A stretch of DNA of 55,274 bases. Source: Volvariella volvacea V23. Taxonomy: Eukaryota; Basidiomycota; Agaricomycetes; Agaricales; Pluteaceae. The position numbers and the translations under genes are program-made. The stretch spans positions 122,291 to 177,564 of the forward strand of contig KB722761.1 of NCBI GenBank assembly GCA_000349905.1, in the 5' to 3' direction. Shown piece after piece: positions 37,801 through 48,403 of this stretch; the stretch's first letter is position 1, and every line of letters starts with the position of its first letter. Below the pieces are notes generated by a model that did no database searches, was not told where the DNA came from, and was given only the letters and a program-made list of their open reading frames with translations.

Positions 37801-38885
37801 GTACATCGGGTTATTGAAGGACGAATACCACAGCATTTGAGAATCTGATTTTGCCGTTTGAGGGGAAGACGACTTGATCTTGAAGGACATGATGTCTCCG
37901 TTTGGTAGACTCTGGATATATGTGTCGTCCCTCGTTCGTCGATACGCAGCCTGAAGCCTTGTATCTTGCTTATTTGGACCATACATTGAGAAGGTGAGAT
38001 TCTGGGTCGGTATATTAATTGGAGAAGATTGTGGGCCATTGGGTCGAGTATAGATGGACAAGTGGTAATCTATCCAGCAGCGCCAATTAATCCGCCGCGG
38101 CCACGTAACGGGCGCCAGTCGAACTAGCACTCACCTGTCCGGCCAATGTAAACTTCAGTGGGAGGTGGAGCAGATGGTTTGCTGCCCTCTAGTTCATCCA
38201 AATCAATATCCTCCCCGGTCCCGTTATGTTGGAATTCTTCGAAGTCTGGCCATGGACATTTGGAATCGAGCACAGCCTTTATCCTCCCAGTCTCCAACTC
38301 CAAGACCAGCAACGAAGTCTCCTTCTTCCCAACGAATACACGGTGACCTCCATCAGCGTTGAATCTGAATGGCGACATTTCGACGAGTTCCGTCATGGAG
38401 AAGGGGAAACGTTGGAGGGGGCCAGAAGGTGTAGACATGACATAGATATCGCCCGACTGAGGCTCAATGATGTAGACTTCTTGTCCGGTTGTTTCATCCA
38501 TCAAGTCTGGGTCGTATTCAATCTGATTCGTCCGTACAAGCGGTGATAGTGAGTCTGGTGGGGCCGAAGAGTCGGGCGAGGCAGCCATGGACCATAATAC
38601 GTGACCAGAACTGCGATTAAAAGCATGAAATTTCCCGTCTACGGAGGCAACGAGTACGATATCCAATAGATCATGTTCGTCGGTAAATGCCTTGTTCGAT
38701 GTTGATGAGATTGGGGGGAGAAAGTGGGACTTTGCGGGATTTTTGTTGGGTCGTTGGATTAGGGCTTGGATTGCTGCTATTGAGGAAGAGGGTGTTGGGT
38801 CTGAAGGGAGAGAGATGGCCTTAGCGAGACTGAGAAGTGTGACTGTGGAAAGTAGCAAAACAAGGAGGTAAAGAAATGAAGCCAT
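34820..38885 (-). CDS. IRE1: IRE1, ER unfolded-protein sensor kinase/endoribonuclease
   Basis: Six exons: 38885-38135, 38069-37805, 37749-36341, 36287-35384, 35326-35059 and 35002-34820; phases agree, 1259 aa. IRE1 senses misfolded protein in the ER lumen and cleaves a transcription-factor mRNA to start the unfolded protein response. Signal peptide: MASFLYLLVLLLSTVTLLSLAKA. Luminal domain to about residue 570 (VASVDGKFHAFNRSSGHVLW, then IYVMSTPSGPLQRF). Membrane segment about 576-592 (ALVTLLVGGLSLWFG). A long Ser/Pro-rich and basic linker precedes the kinase (about 809-1110: GFGSHGTVVF, VAVKR, HRDIKPQNIL, SDFGLCK, RAPEIL). A Ser/Gly-rich insert of about 45 residues follows the APE motif. The KEN RNase domain holds FIENLGKFRKYDG and LLRALRNKKHHYQDLPE. 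All catalytic motifs are intact. Confidence 0.96.
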
Positions 38886-39904
38886 CAGCGGGCATGCCGC
38901 TCAGGGAGCGGAGGAGGATGGGATGTGGAGGAGGATGAAGGTGTTGGCTGAGTTTGTCACATTCCCATCATTTCTAAAAAAATAAACGAAATCTTGCCGA
39001 ACTCCGCTGTTCAGTCCGTTCCTCAAACCACGGCGACCTTCTGATCCTACGACCATTCAAGAGACCTCTGTGTCTATAGAAGATGACTCACGCGGAGGGA
39101 TAAAGCCTCTTTTCCTCCGACAAGACGCTTGACATATTCCTTACGGGGAATTTGTCGTGGAAACTCCCAACGTGGGACATACCCAGTGGGTCATTCGCCA
39201 ATCTTCTTGGACTGCGCCTGCGCTGGAGAATGTGCTAGAAGGACTCCGGTTCCCCATGGGCGTAGTGGTGGACACCGCCACTCCAATGCTAAAAGTGTAT
39301 CAATTTATGTGCATTCTATCCAGCAGCGAGCGTCAATCCAAGCGTTTTGTGCAAGCCGTAAGCGCTTCCAGATTCACCCATCTCAAGCATTTCCCAAGCT
39401 CAACATCTCCGAACGTGGATCAATTATCTCACATCAGACGTATTTTAACGTTAAGTATTAGAGCAGCAACCAGTGCCCGCTGGGAAAATGCACTCCGACT
39501 TTCGGTGACAAGCCGCATTCCGTATGTGCACTGCTGGTAATGCGTATGGCCAACGGCGCCCTTGAAACCCGTAAAGCGTAAGCTTAGTTGTAGTTCTCCC
39601 GATTTCCGGTGTTATTACCTCCTTCAAATTGTTCATACCTCTTACCATTCTCATTCTTTAGGTAGTCCTGTGACAGTAAGTACTTGGGGCACATCATTGG
39701 ATTTGTGAACAAGCGTTCCAATGGCTATTCGTCATCATCCCAAATTCAGCTCATTTTTGATGCCCCAGTATTAACGTTATCTGGGCTATTGCATTCTCCC
39801 GCTTCCCAATGCTCTATGACCTCGTCCACAAGTGGTGGTAGACCCTCAGAATTCCCCTTTCACGAAGATCAGCAATTCAACTTCACGGCAAACAGGAACA
39901 GGAA
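38886..39904. other. Intergenic region upstream of IRE1
   Basis: Holds the IRE1 promoter and the 3' flank of the NACHT gene. The part from about 39790 resembles DNA downstream of the second NACHT copy (near 42740), so the tandem duplication extends past the coding region. The frame at 39157-39540 (+) has no recognisable motif and no good splice partner. Confidence 0.55.
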
Positions 39905-42273
39905 TCAACTGACTCTCAGCCATTTCAGAACGTTGTCACCATTGAGCTCGTGGGTGTGGTATTCATTGGGGAGTTCATGAATCAGCTCTAATATACGGAT
40001 ATTCATACGAGGATACCAGAATGGTAAGTTGTCATATAGCCTAGCTGGATGCATGGACCATGGTTTGCTCCAGACACGCAACCATTCAACTTCACTTGGT
40101 GCCCTGTTTCAAGGTGGTCAGATCCCCGAGAATGACAAGTCTATCAAGCGACGTACATCGTCTCCAGTATCTTGGGATTGGTTAGCGCTAGGAGAGAGGA
40201 AATAACAACGTCACTCGACTCGGCGTCCCATAGTGATATATTCACGGCCGATCCTAAATTCAGATCCCTGCGAAGACTCAAATAGGCTCTGGAAAGTAAA
40301 AATACAACATTGTGAGAGAGTGGACCCTCCCCATTGTGTTGATATAAATCCCAATTGAGCCTGAACGAGTAATGCTCGCAACCGTGGTACGAGCATGAAT
40401 GAAAGAGGTGCAACCAGGATGCAAACAGGGCATGATCCAATGAGCTTTGCTCTAGGATAGCAGTCAACGAAGGGTCATTCTGTTATCATCCGTGTCCCGT
40501 CAGATGCAATACTTCGTAAAATAGTATTTGCTTACATATGACCTACAACTGGTAACAAAATCTTCATAATCCTTCGTAATTCCAGCCCATAATTTGTGCT
40601 TCATCATAATCTCCCAACACCTCACGAAATCAAACTCTTTCAATTGCGACACAAGGCTTCCTGGGATGCCTGCATCCAGTAGATGCCCTTGACACCTCCA
40701 CCAGATCCACGGAATAAAACCGAGGTCAACACTACGAGCCTCTGAAAGCATCTCGAGGCATCGCTCTACCACCCTTGTTGTGTATATTGGCCGGGAAACG
40801 CAATAAGGACCACTGCGCCGATAGTCGCCCAAGAATTCGACAAAAGAGCTATGATAAATCCTGACTTCTCCAATATCTTCACGTGGGACATGGAGGACAG
40901 ACTGGAGTTTCCGCAGTGCGAGGCGACAGTGAGCTGTATTAGCGTACAGCAGGAGTGCCATCGTCCTAAACGACAACAAGGGACGCGGGATATCATACGA
41001 TTCAGCTGACCAACCGTCCTGCGTGCGTGAAGGGAAAGATAAGACGAGAAATAAGAGGGTTTGGAGTTTCTCGTCTCCTGGGCTGTGTGATGCGCATAGA
41101 ATCTGATGATAGAGTGCGTCGAGGGGTGATAGGGCCTCTGGGTCCCGGGAGAGGTATCCGTGTAGTCGCTCATGGGGATTGGTGTTATCTTCGTCTATAT
41201 ATTTCATTAATGTAACAGGATAGATGAATTGTCCATCGGCTTTTGATGTGATGAAATCGACAATCTCGTCTGATGGCCATATCCCGCTCACAGCATAAGA
41301 TTGCAGGATGTCGTGATGCTTGGCGAGGATGGTCGAGAAGCGGGACCTAATAAAGGCGCGCATCTCTCTGGAGTCTCTGTACCCAGCAAGGTCGATTCTA
41401 GGACGACAGGCGGACAAAAGCGGTTCTGCATCGAAGGCGTTCATGATCTGTGGCTCGGGCCGGCTGACGATGAGGAATGCGAGCGGAAAACGCGGGCCGC
41501 ATGACAAAACAAGCTCCAAAATGCTCCTCTGATCGTATGCACCTCCACACTCGTCCAAGCCGTCCATGATTATGACAGCAGGAGGTAGGTTGGAAACGGC
41601 CTTTACAGGCCCCACAACCAGCTTCCTCCATTGAACTTCTAACGCTGCCTCCAACACCTTTGGATCATCGGCAATCACCTCGTCGATTTTTGCCCCCACG
41701 TCTTTGAAGCGGATTGCCAATTGATATGCCAGAGTAGGGACAACGTAGAACGGATTACTCCGCCGTAAGTCACCCTTGAAAAAGAAAAAGGATCCTGCTA
41801 TTTTGGCTCTGGAATTGTTCTTGTCTAATTGTTCCGCTGTGCTCATGGCAATTGCGGATTTGCCTATCCCTGCTGGGCCTAGGAGCCAGAGGATGCCCTT
41901 TCGTCGAGGTATGATTTTTATCCAGGAGACGATATCCTGAATAATAACCTGACGGGTATTCGGATCGCAACGCAATGCATCGGCGCGTACTTTCCCAGTA
42001 TGCATTGCGTCGACCACAGCAAGCGAACCTAAAAGCTCCCTGGCTGCGGTGGGAGCAAGCTCAATGGCATATAGATGAATCAAGCCAGCATTTCTTACCA
42101 CGAACCATGCGATCTTCATTTGAACCTCCAAAGGTGACATTTGTAATGAGGTTGCCACTGTAATTCCGGATGTGAGCGCCACTGAAAATATCCACTGATG
42201 CGTTGGCTCTCGGAGAAGATATAGGGTCGCTTGTGCAGTTAGATCCCCTTCGCGTTGAGGAGGAGACTCCCAT
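39905..42273 (-). CDS. NACHT-domain NTPase (NLR-like), intact copy
   Basis: Exons 42273-42099, 42043-40536, 40479-40157 and 40103-39905; all phases agree and give 734 aa. The N-terminal exon carries an Asn/Gly-rich motif (NYSGNLITNVTFGGSN) seen in many mushroom NACHT proteins. Residues 114-121 are the Walker A motif GPAGIGKS, FFFFKGD follows, and Walker B is VIIMDGLDECGG at about 215-226. GQFIYPVTLMKYI marks the end of the NTPase module. The remaining 300 residues form a helical region with LQSVLHVPREDIGEVRIYHS; no WD, ankyrin or TPR repeats follow. Fungal NACHT proteins are signalling NTPases, some controlling allorecognition or cell death; the role here is unknown. It lies head-to-tail with a decayed duplicate at 42804-45178. 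The last two exons are supported by matching exons in that copy. Confidence 0.9.
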
Positions 42274-42803
42274 TTCAGCGAGACAAGATTCAGTGGAGAA
42301 GGGAACAGGAGTATTGGAGCTGGACGATCTATTCACAAAGTATCGACGAGTATGTGCACAGAAAGACAAGTGGGCTGTGCTTTCTCGTCGTCTTGTTTCC
42401 CTCACTCACGTTGCGTACCAAAACCAAGTCAACAGGGTGCTTGACGTGGGAACAGCTGGTTGGAAACCACCCATACGCTTCACCTATACGCTTCCCAGAG
42501 CTGCACATGGCCATCACGTTTCCTAGAGGCGCTTTTATGGCATGTCAGCGCCATCAATCACGCCGGCTCTGTGGTGTGTTTCAGTATGATATACAACAAA
42601 CAACACTACGCAATTTATGCACTGCCCAGAATCCAGACAGTTGTGAAAACCCACATTCAGCACAAGGGCACAATACAGCTGAGGTCTTTCAATCGAACTA
42701 TCAGCGCGCTTCAAACAAACGTCAACACCAGCCTCTGTATAGCATTCTCCTGCTTCCTAATGCCTTATAACTTCATTGACAAGTGCCAGTAAACCTTATT
42801 TCC
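42274..42803. other. Spacer between the two NACHT copies
   Basis: Promoter region of the intact copy and 3' flank of the decayed copy. The part near 42695-42795 matches DNA downstream of the intact copy (near 39785-39840), marking duplicated flank. The plus-strand frames here (42203-42792) are shadows. Confidence 0.6.
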
Positions 42804-45178
42804 CTAGCGTGGGGTCAGCCATTTAGATGTACGGTACACAGGGACAATGGGACTGACTCTTAACCATCTGAGGACGTCCTTGCCGTTGAGCTTGTGGCAG
42901 TGGTGCTGAGAGGGTAGTTGGTTGATGAGCGACAATAAGCGGTGATTATGCCAGAGATTCTCTGTCAAGGATCCGTCTTTCAAGTGTTCCCTTAGCCAGC
43001 GCCAGAGTTTGCTCCAGCCCTGCAACCACTCAACTTCCCTTGGCGTCCTATTTCAACGGTAATCAGATTATCGAGGATAGGATTTGTAGAGCAACACACA
43101 TAGACTTCAACATCTCGGGATTGACTAACACCAGGAGGGAGGAAATGACGGTATCGCTCGAGTCAAGCTGCACTAGTGACATATCTACAGTAGATTCAAA
43201 GTTTAGACTCCTACGGAGGCCCACATAGGCCCTGGAAAGTAGGAATGAAGTATTCCAAGATAGCAGACCCTCTTCATTATGCTGATTTAAATTCGGGATA
43301 TGCCAGAGCCCTGGGTGGTGGCTGCAACCGTAATATAAGCACGAATGATGAGTATACAGTTGAGATGCAATTCTAGCATGAGTCCATGAGTTTTGCTCCA
43401 GGATAGCAGTCAGTGAGGGGTCATTCTAATGGTGCCCGAGATTCGTAGGAAGCACAAACCTCGATACATAGGCATTCACTCATGTTTGATTCACAGCTTG
43501 TCAAGGAGCTCTTCCAACCGTCATTAATACCCTTTCATCTGTATATCTTCACACCGTTACCGACATCTCGCGCTGTGGTGTGTTCCATTATAATTTTCCA
43601 AAACGTAACATAATCAAGCTCTTTTAGTCGTGGCACAAGGCCATCTGGCGGAGGGACGTCCTTATCCAACAAATATTTGCAACTTCTCCACCTTACCCAC
43701 AAGGTATGAAGGAAGTCAGCATTCCGAGTCCCCGAAAATATCTCGAGGCATCGCCCTATCATTCCTATTGCATACACCGACCGTGAAGCACAATAATGGT
43801 CACTGCGTCGAGGATCGTCCAAAAAGTCAATGAAAGAGGTATGATGAACCTTAATTTCTTGATCATCTTTGGGCGGAATATATAGGACAGACTGGAGTTT
43901 CCTGAGAGCGAGGCGACATTGAGCCATTTCAGGATATAAAAATGATGCCAGGTCACGCAGTAACAATATGGGTTCATCGGCGGCGAGGGGGCGGCGAAGC
44001 AACCAGGCATGCAGGGGTCATCTCGAAAGGAAGCTCGAATGAGAGACACGAGAAAGAGGAGAGACTGAAGCCTCTCATCGTTTGACGCGGTCAGAATCTG
44101 ATGGGAGAGGTGATAATGCGTCTGGGTCCTTCGACATATATGCCTGTAGTCGATCATGTGGGCTTGTGTCTTTATCGTCATTCACAGCATGGTACTGTAA
44201 GATGCTTTTGTGCCGAGAAAAGACCTCGGAAAAGCGCAACCACATCTCTTGAGTGTCCTTACATTGGGCGAGATCAATCCTAGGGCGGCAAAGGATTAAA
44301 AGTGGCTCAGCACCAAAGCAACCGGCGATATGGGATTCGGGTCTGCTGGCAAGGAGGAATGCTAGCGGGAAATCGGAGTCACATAATGAGACGAGCCTCA
44401 AAATTCTTCTCTGATCCTTCGCGCTTCCGCACTCGTCCAAGCCATCGATGATTATGGCGGCAGGGGGTAGATTAGGAATAGCCTTTACAGGCTCCACGAT
44501 GAGTTTCCTCCATTGAACCTCTAACTTTGCTTCCAACACCTTTGGATCCCTTGCAACCACCTTGTTGATTTTCCTTCCTACCTCCTCGAAGCGAACTGCT
44601 AGCTGATATGCCAACGTAGGAATGAGGCGAAGCGGACTATTCCGTTGCGGATCGCCTTTAAAGAAGAAGAATGATCCTGCCACCGTGGCTGTGGAACCAT
44701 CCTGGTCTAATCGCTCCGCGGTGCTCATGCAAAGTGCGGACTTCCCAATCCCGGCTGGATCTGAAAGCCAAAGGATGTTCTGTTGTCGGAGAATGTCTTC
44801 AATCCAAGAGGTGATATCATCGATTATAGCTTGACGGGTATTTGGATCACATCGCAATAGATCAGCGCGTACTTCACCAGCGTGCATCGCGTTAACAACG
44901 ACGAGCGCGTGCAACAGCTTTTTGGCTGCAGCGTTCATGAGCTTACTGATGCGTAGGAGACATCACACCTGCAATTCTTATCTCGCTCCATTTGTTCTTC
45001 ACTGAAATCTCGGAGGACGACATTATTTGTGACGTTGGCATAATTACTAAACCGGGGGTGATTGAAGAAAATCAGTTGATGCCCTGGCATGGGCTCTAGG
45101 AGATGGTGACCGTGTAATGGGGGCTTTATATTTCGTTCCGGATCGCTTTGATCGCTTTCGCTGTGAGGAGTCCTTCAT
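42804..45178 (-). pseudogene. NACHT-domain NTPase, decayed tandem copy
   Basis: Paralogue of the gene at 39905-42273, alignable across four exon equivalents: about 45178-44980, 44925-43535, 43425-43100 and 43047-42804. Lesions relative to the intact copy: the exon 1 frame shifts before the NYANVTNN motif; the intron 1 donor reads ATAAGA instead of GTAAGA; the first Gly of Walker A is Asp (DPAGIGKS); about 30 codons around the GQFIY motif are deleted; an 11-nt deletion shifts frame just after DPDALSPL (near 44100); a second shift lies near 43995; and a TGA ends exon 2 early at 43535. Walker B (IIIDGLDECG) and the last two exons remain open, and the last exon runs further than in the intact copy. 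Recent loss of function is the simplest reading. Confidence 0.87.
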
Positions 45179-45350
45179 CTTGACTAGGAAAGATTGGAGG
45201 ATTGGGAAAAGGAAATGTTTAGCTGGTCTGATGGTGGGTGTTCACAGCAACGACACACAACGCATTGACTGCCAACCACACATGGATGACAAGTCACCTC
45301 AGCACCTCCTATGGGCGTTCGGGTGGCCACAATAAACAATCACATTAATT

Positions 45351-45369
45351 CGTGCTGTGTGACAGCACG
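45351..45369. repeat. Perfect short inverted repeat
   Basis: CGTGCTGT and ACAGCACG flank a 3-nt loop, in the spacer just past the POP4 stop codon. It could form a hairpin in the 3' UTR; function unknown. Confidence 0.6.
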
Positions 45370-45425
45370 ACATGACACGAACACAGGATAGTCTCGTACC
45401 CATCCCTTGCGTAGCGCTCAGGAAG

Positions 45426-46574
45426 TTATAATTCAATGGTCTCCTTGTGCTTAAATTTCCTATTCGCCCTATCCGCAGACCTGAATCGGAACTGATTCCC
45501 ATACAACTCGAATTCGATGTGTGGTTCTTTGAGGACAGTTCGCGGTGAAGTAGGTGGCTGTTCCTGTTCCTGTCCTAATTCAGGAGTCGGCGTTGGAATG
45601 TGTGGCAGTGGTATTGCATAAGGTGCATTGGGGTTAAACTCTTTTGGGAGGGTTGAGTACAGCGGGACTGCGAATGCGAATATCGTATTTTCTTTTGGGA
45701 GGACTGAGGGGAAAGTGCATGAGTTTGAGAGAAGAGAATGAAAGTAGAACTGCAGACCTTTGACCTTATTCTTCTCGGTTATCACTTTAAACGTGTTTTC
45801 CGTTTCGTGAATTACAATCCCAGATAGACCGATCAGGCTTGGATTCTTGCTTTTACGAACTACTGATGCGTCAAAAATTGAGCAGATCGGAGAAAAGAGA
45901 TTCGCGCTCACCAGTCATAATGGAACCGTGAAAATCAGCCTTGACAAGCTTTGGGTGCATACTGCTCGATGAAGGCATCGCTGATGCGGACGCCCGAGGA
46001 GGTACAGAGGACTGCGAAGGCCCTGGAGTTGCTGGTGGTCGATGAGATAGCCCTAGCAGCTCCGACATGTAGCCCACCCACAATTGGTGGAGTGGTAGGA
46101 ACAACTCATATCTAGGAAAGGAACATTCATATACGACATCCACCAAAGAAGGCGCAGCGTAGCATACCTCGCTTGACTCTCATCCAACTTCCAAATACCC
46201 TTCAACCCAGCCTCTTTCTTTCCGATCAACCCTTTCTTCCTTCTCTTCTTTTCCTCCTTCCTTCTCTGCTTTTTCTCTTCCAGCAATTTCTTGGTCCGGC
46301 TTTCGCGTGCGGGATTTTCGAGCATAATTTGTCGATTCTGTATGCGCGCTGCGTAGATAGATGCAGGATCCGATGCCTGGGTCAGTTGTGAGGTCACAAA
46401 TGTGGGGACGAATGGATTGGTCGAGGTGAATTGGAGTCGGTCATTCTAAGGGCGTGGTTTAGCTAGACCTTATTACGAGCCGAACACTGAAGTCACCTTT
46501 GGCCTGGGGTATTCCTTGTATATGTCGATGCTCGGTCTAATCTGCGTAGAGCTGGTGGAAGGCGCGATAGACAT
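45426..46574 (-). CDS. POP4: Ribonuclease P/MRP subunit POP4 (Rpp29 family)
   Basis: Exons 46574-46497, 46445-46168, 46111-45912, 45862-45758 and 45703-45426 join in frame to 312 aa. POP4 is a protein subunit shared by nuclear RNase P (tRNA 5' maturation) and RNase MRP (rRNA processing). The N-terminal half holds a strongly basic helix (RTKKLLEEKKQRRKEEKKRR). The conserved RNase P p29 fold begins at KADFHGSIMTV and continues through NPSLIGLSGIVIHETENTF, KVITEKNKVK, LPKENTIFAFAV and ELYGNQFRFRSADR. A Pro/Glu-rich insertion of about 45 residues separates the last two blocks. The start codon gives MSIAPSTSSTQ; no upstream in-frame alternative was seen. Confidence 0.95.
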
Positions 46575-48403
46575 CTTTGAGGCACGATGGGTGGTCGAAA
46601 CGGTAATTCAGTTCATTGCCGGCTACGCGCCACCACGTGGCTCGATTCTGGTCCAGAGGCTTTGAAGTGGCTTGCCATTGGATCTATCACTTCGCCGTCC
46701 GTTCAGCTCCCTTCGAGGCCCTCTTTCCATTCAAATTAGGGTGGCGGTGACGAAACGGAAGCCACTGATGGCCAATTCTCGCTCGTTCACCTCGTCACCA
46801 CCTTGTCTTGCATTCCTGGAGGTGGTAATGGCTGTTTTAGGGAGACTGGGTATGGCGTACCCCTTCCATGAGGCTTAGGGATAACTTTAAGGCGTAACCG
46901 AAGCACTAAGGGTGAGCAGGTTCTTGATAAAGTTACGTCCTTGATATTAGCCTCGAGGCGCAATAAGGAAGGAAAGTAATGATAAAGTTTGCATGAGGGA
47001 GGTATCTTAAGTATGTGCGGTCAGGGATCGGGGGTGATGGTATCACTGGGAGGTTGGCCGATTGTCCAGCTGGCTTTCTGCATCTGGCATCTGGACTCTG
47101 AAATGCATGAGATAACGAGCTCAGAACAAGCGGCTCAGTGATGTGATTGTGAGATGTAGAAGGGCTGGTGAATTCGGCGTCAGAGCAACAACGTACAAAG
47201 ACACCTTCTCCCGTGGCACGATGTATTATACCAAATGGGTTACTACACCGTCATTTTGAGGTAGACATTTGACACTCAGGTTTGCCGCCCAGAACACCCT
47301 GAATTCGACCTCGAGATTTCCAGCTTGGGCACCCAATCCGACGGCTATGCGCCACTGTGGGGCAAAAATATCGCAATGAATCGATCGCTTGGACAGGTGA
47401 GGACCAAGGTAAAAGAACCCGGCGTGTGTGGGCACTGTGGCGACATCAAGCGACGCATCAACATCTCCACACACCCTCGTCTTTATCTGCAGGTCCTCTC
47501 GGTCTATCATATTCTTATATTTTACTTGACCTCTCCTCGCGTGGATCATTTTTGTCAACTTGCTTCAGGGGTAGAGACAACATCCAGGAACTTGCTGCAT
47601 AAACTATAATACAAACAACCTCGAGGTCAATACCCCTGCAACATTCCTCGCCACGTTTTCCACATCCTTGCTCTAGGTTCAAGTCCGTTCTTCTGTCAGG
47701 AGGCTCAGAACTCCTTCATTTTCTGTGTTCTACCCCTCCTCGTGCTTCTGTTGTACCACCAATTCTGCACGGCTACCCGGCTTAGCGGCGCCGCATTCAA
47801 ACTTGAACTAATCCACGAACCACGGGCCTTAATTTTCCTCAAAATTCTGAATACAACGGCGTCTTATTCTCTGTAAGTTCACTTCTTTTCCCTTTCCCGG
47901 TACATCGGTGCGTTTGTGTGCCATCTGGCCTGATTCAATTCTTTATCAACCATACACTGCATTCTCATATTATCACCCAGCTTCCCTAGAAAGCCACCAA
48001 CGAGGACCAGCCACACGTAACCAATATTATCAACCATTGCACGGACTTTACCCATCAGAGCACTTTTTTGATCACACCCTTTTTCTTTCATCTCGTTTTT
48101 TAACCCCACTCCCGTCCCGCACCACGCTGCCCTCCTCCCCGTCCTACTTCCCCCCAAGCCTCTATCAGGTCATAACTCCGCCATCTCAAAACAAGCCCAC
48201 CCCCGGATTTTCATCCTTCATAGGCACACATATCCGTTATTGGGCGCCTAGACTTCCGTAACAAATCGACGGACACACGAACGTGTGCATAACCAGATCA
48301 CAGCACAGCTTACAACAAAAAGCATAACTACACATCAACAACACAGCACCCCTCCTTAAAAGCACATCAAGACCGTCATCTCGCTGTTCTTGTGACCAAA
48401 GCA
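46575..48403. promoter_or_regulatory. Divergent promoter and long leader region
   Basis: 1.8 kb between the POP4 start (-) and the F-box gene start (+). The right third (about 47870-48400) is C/T-rich on the plus strand, typical of basidiomycete leaders, and includes an ATG-initiated frame at 47908-48261 that may be an upstream ORF or chance. No other gene was recognised. Confidence 0.5.

Noticed and set aside
39157..39540. 127-codon plus frame between IRE1 and the NACHT gene
   Set aside because: No motif, no plausible splice partners, and part of a spacer.
47908..48261. 117-codon plus-strand frame upstream of the second F-box gene
   Set aside because: Pyrimidine-rich leader composition, no homology; at most an upstream ORF.
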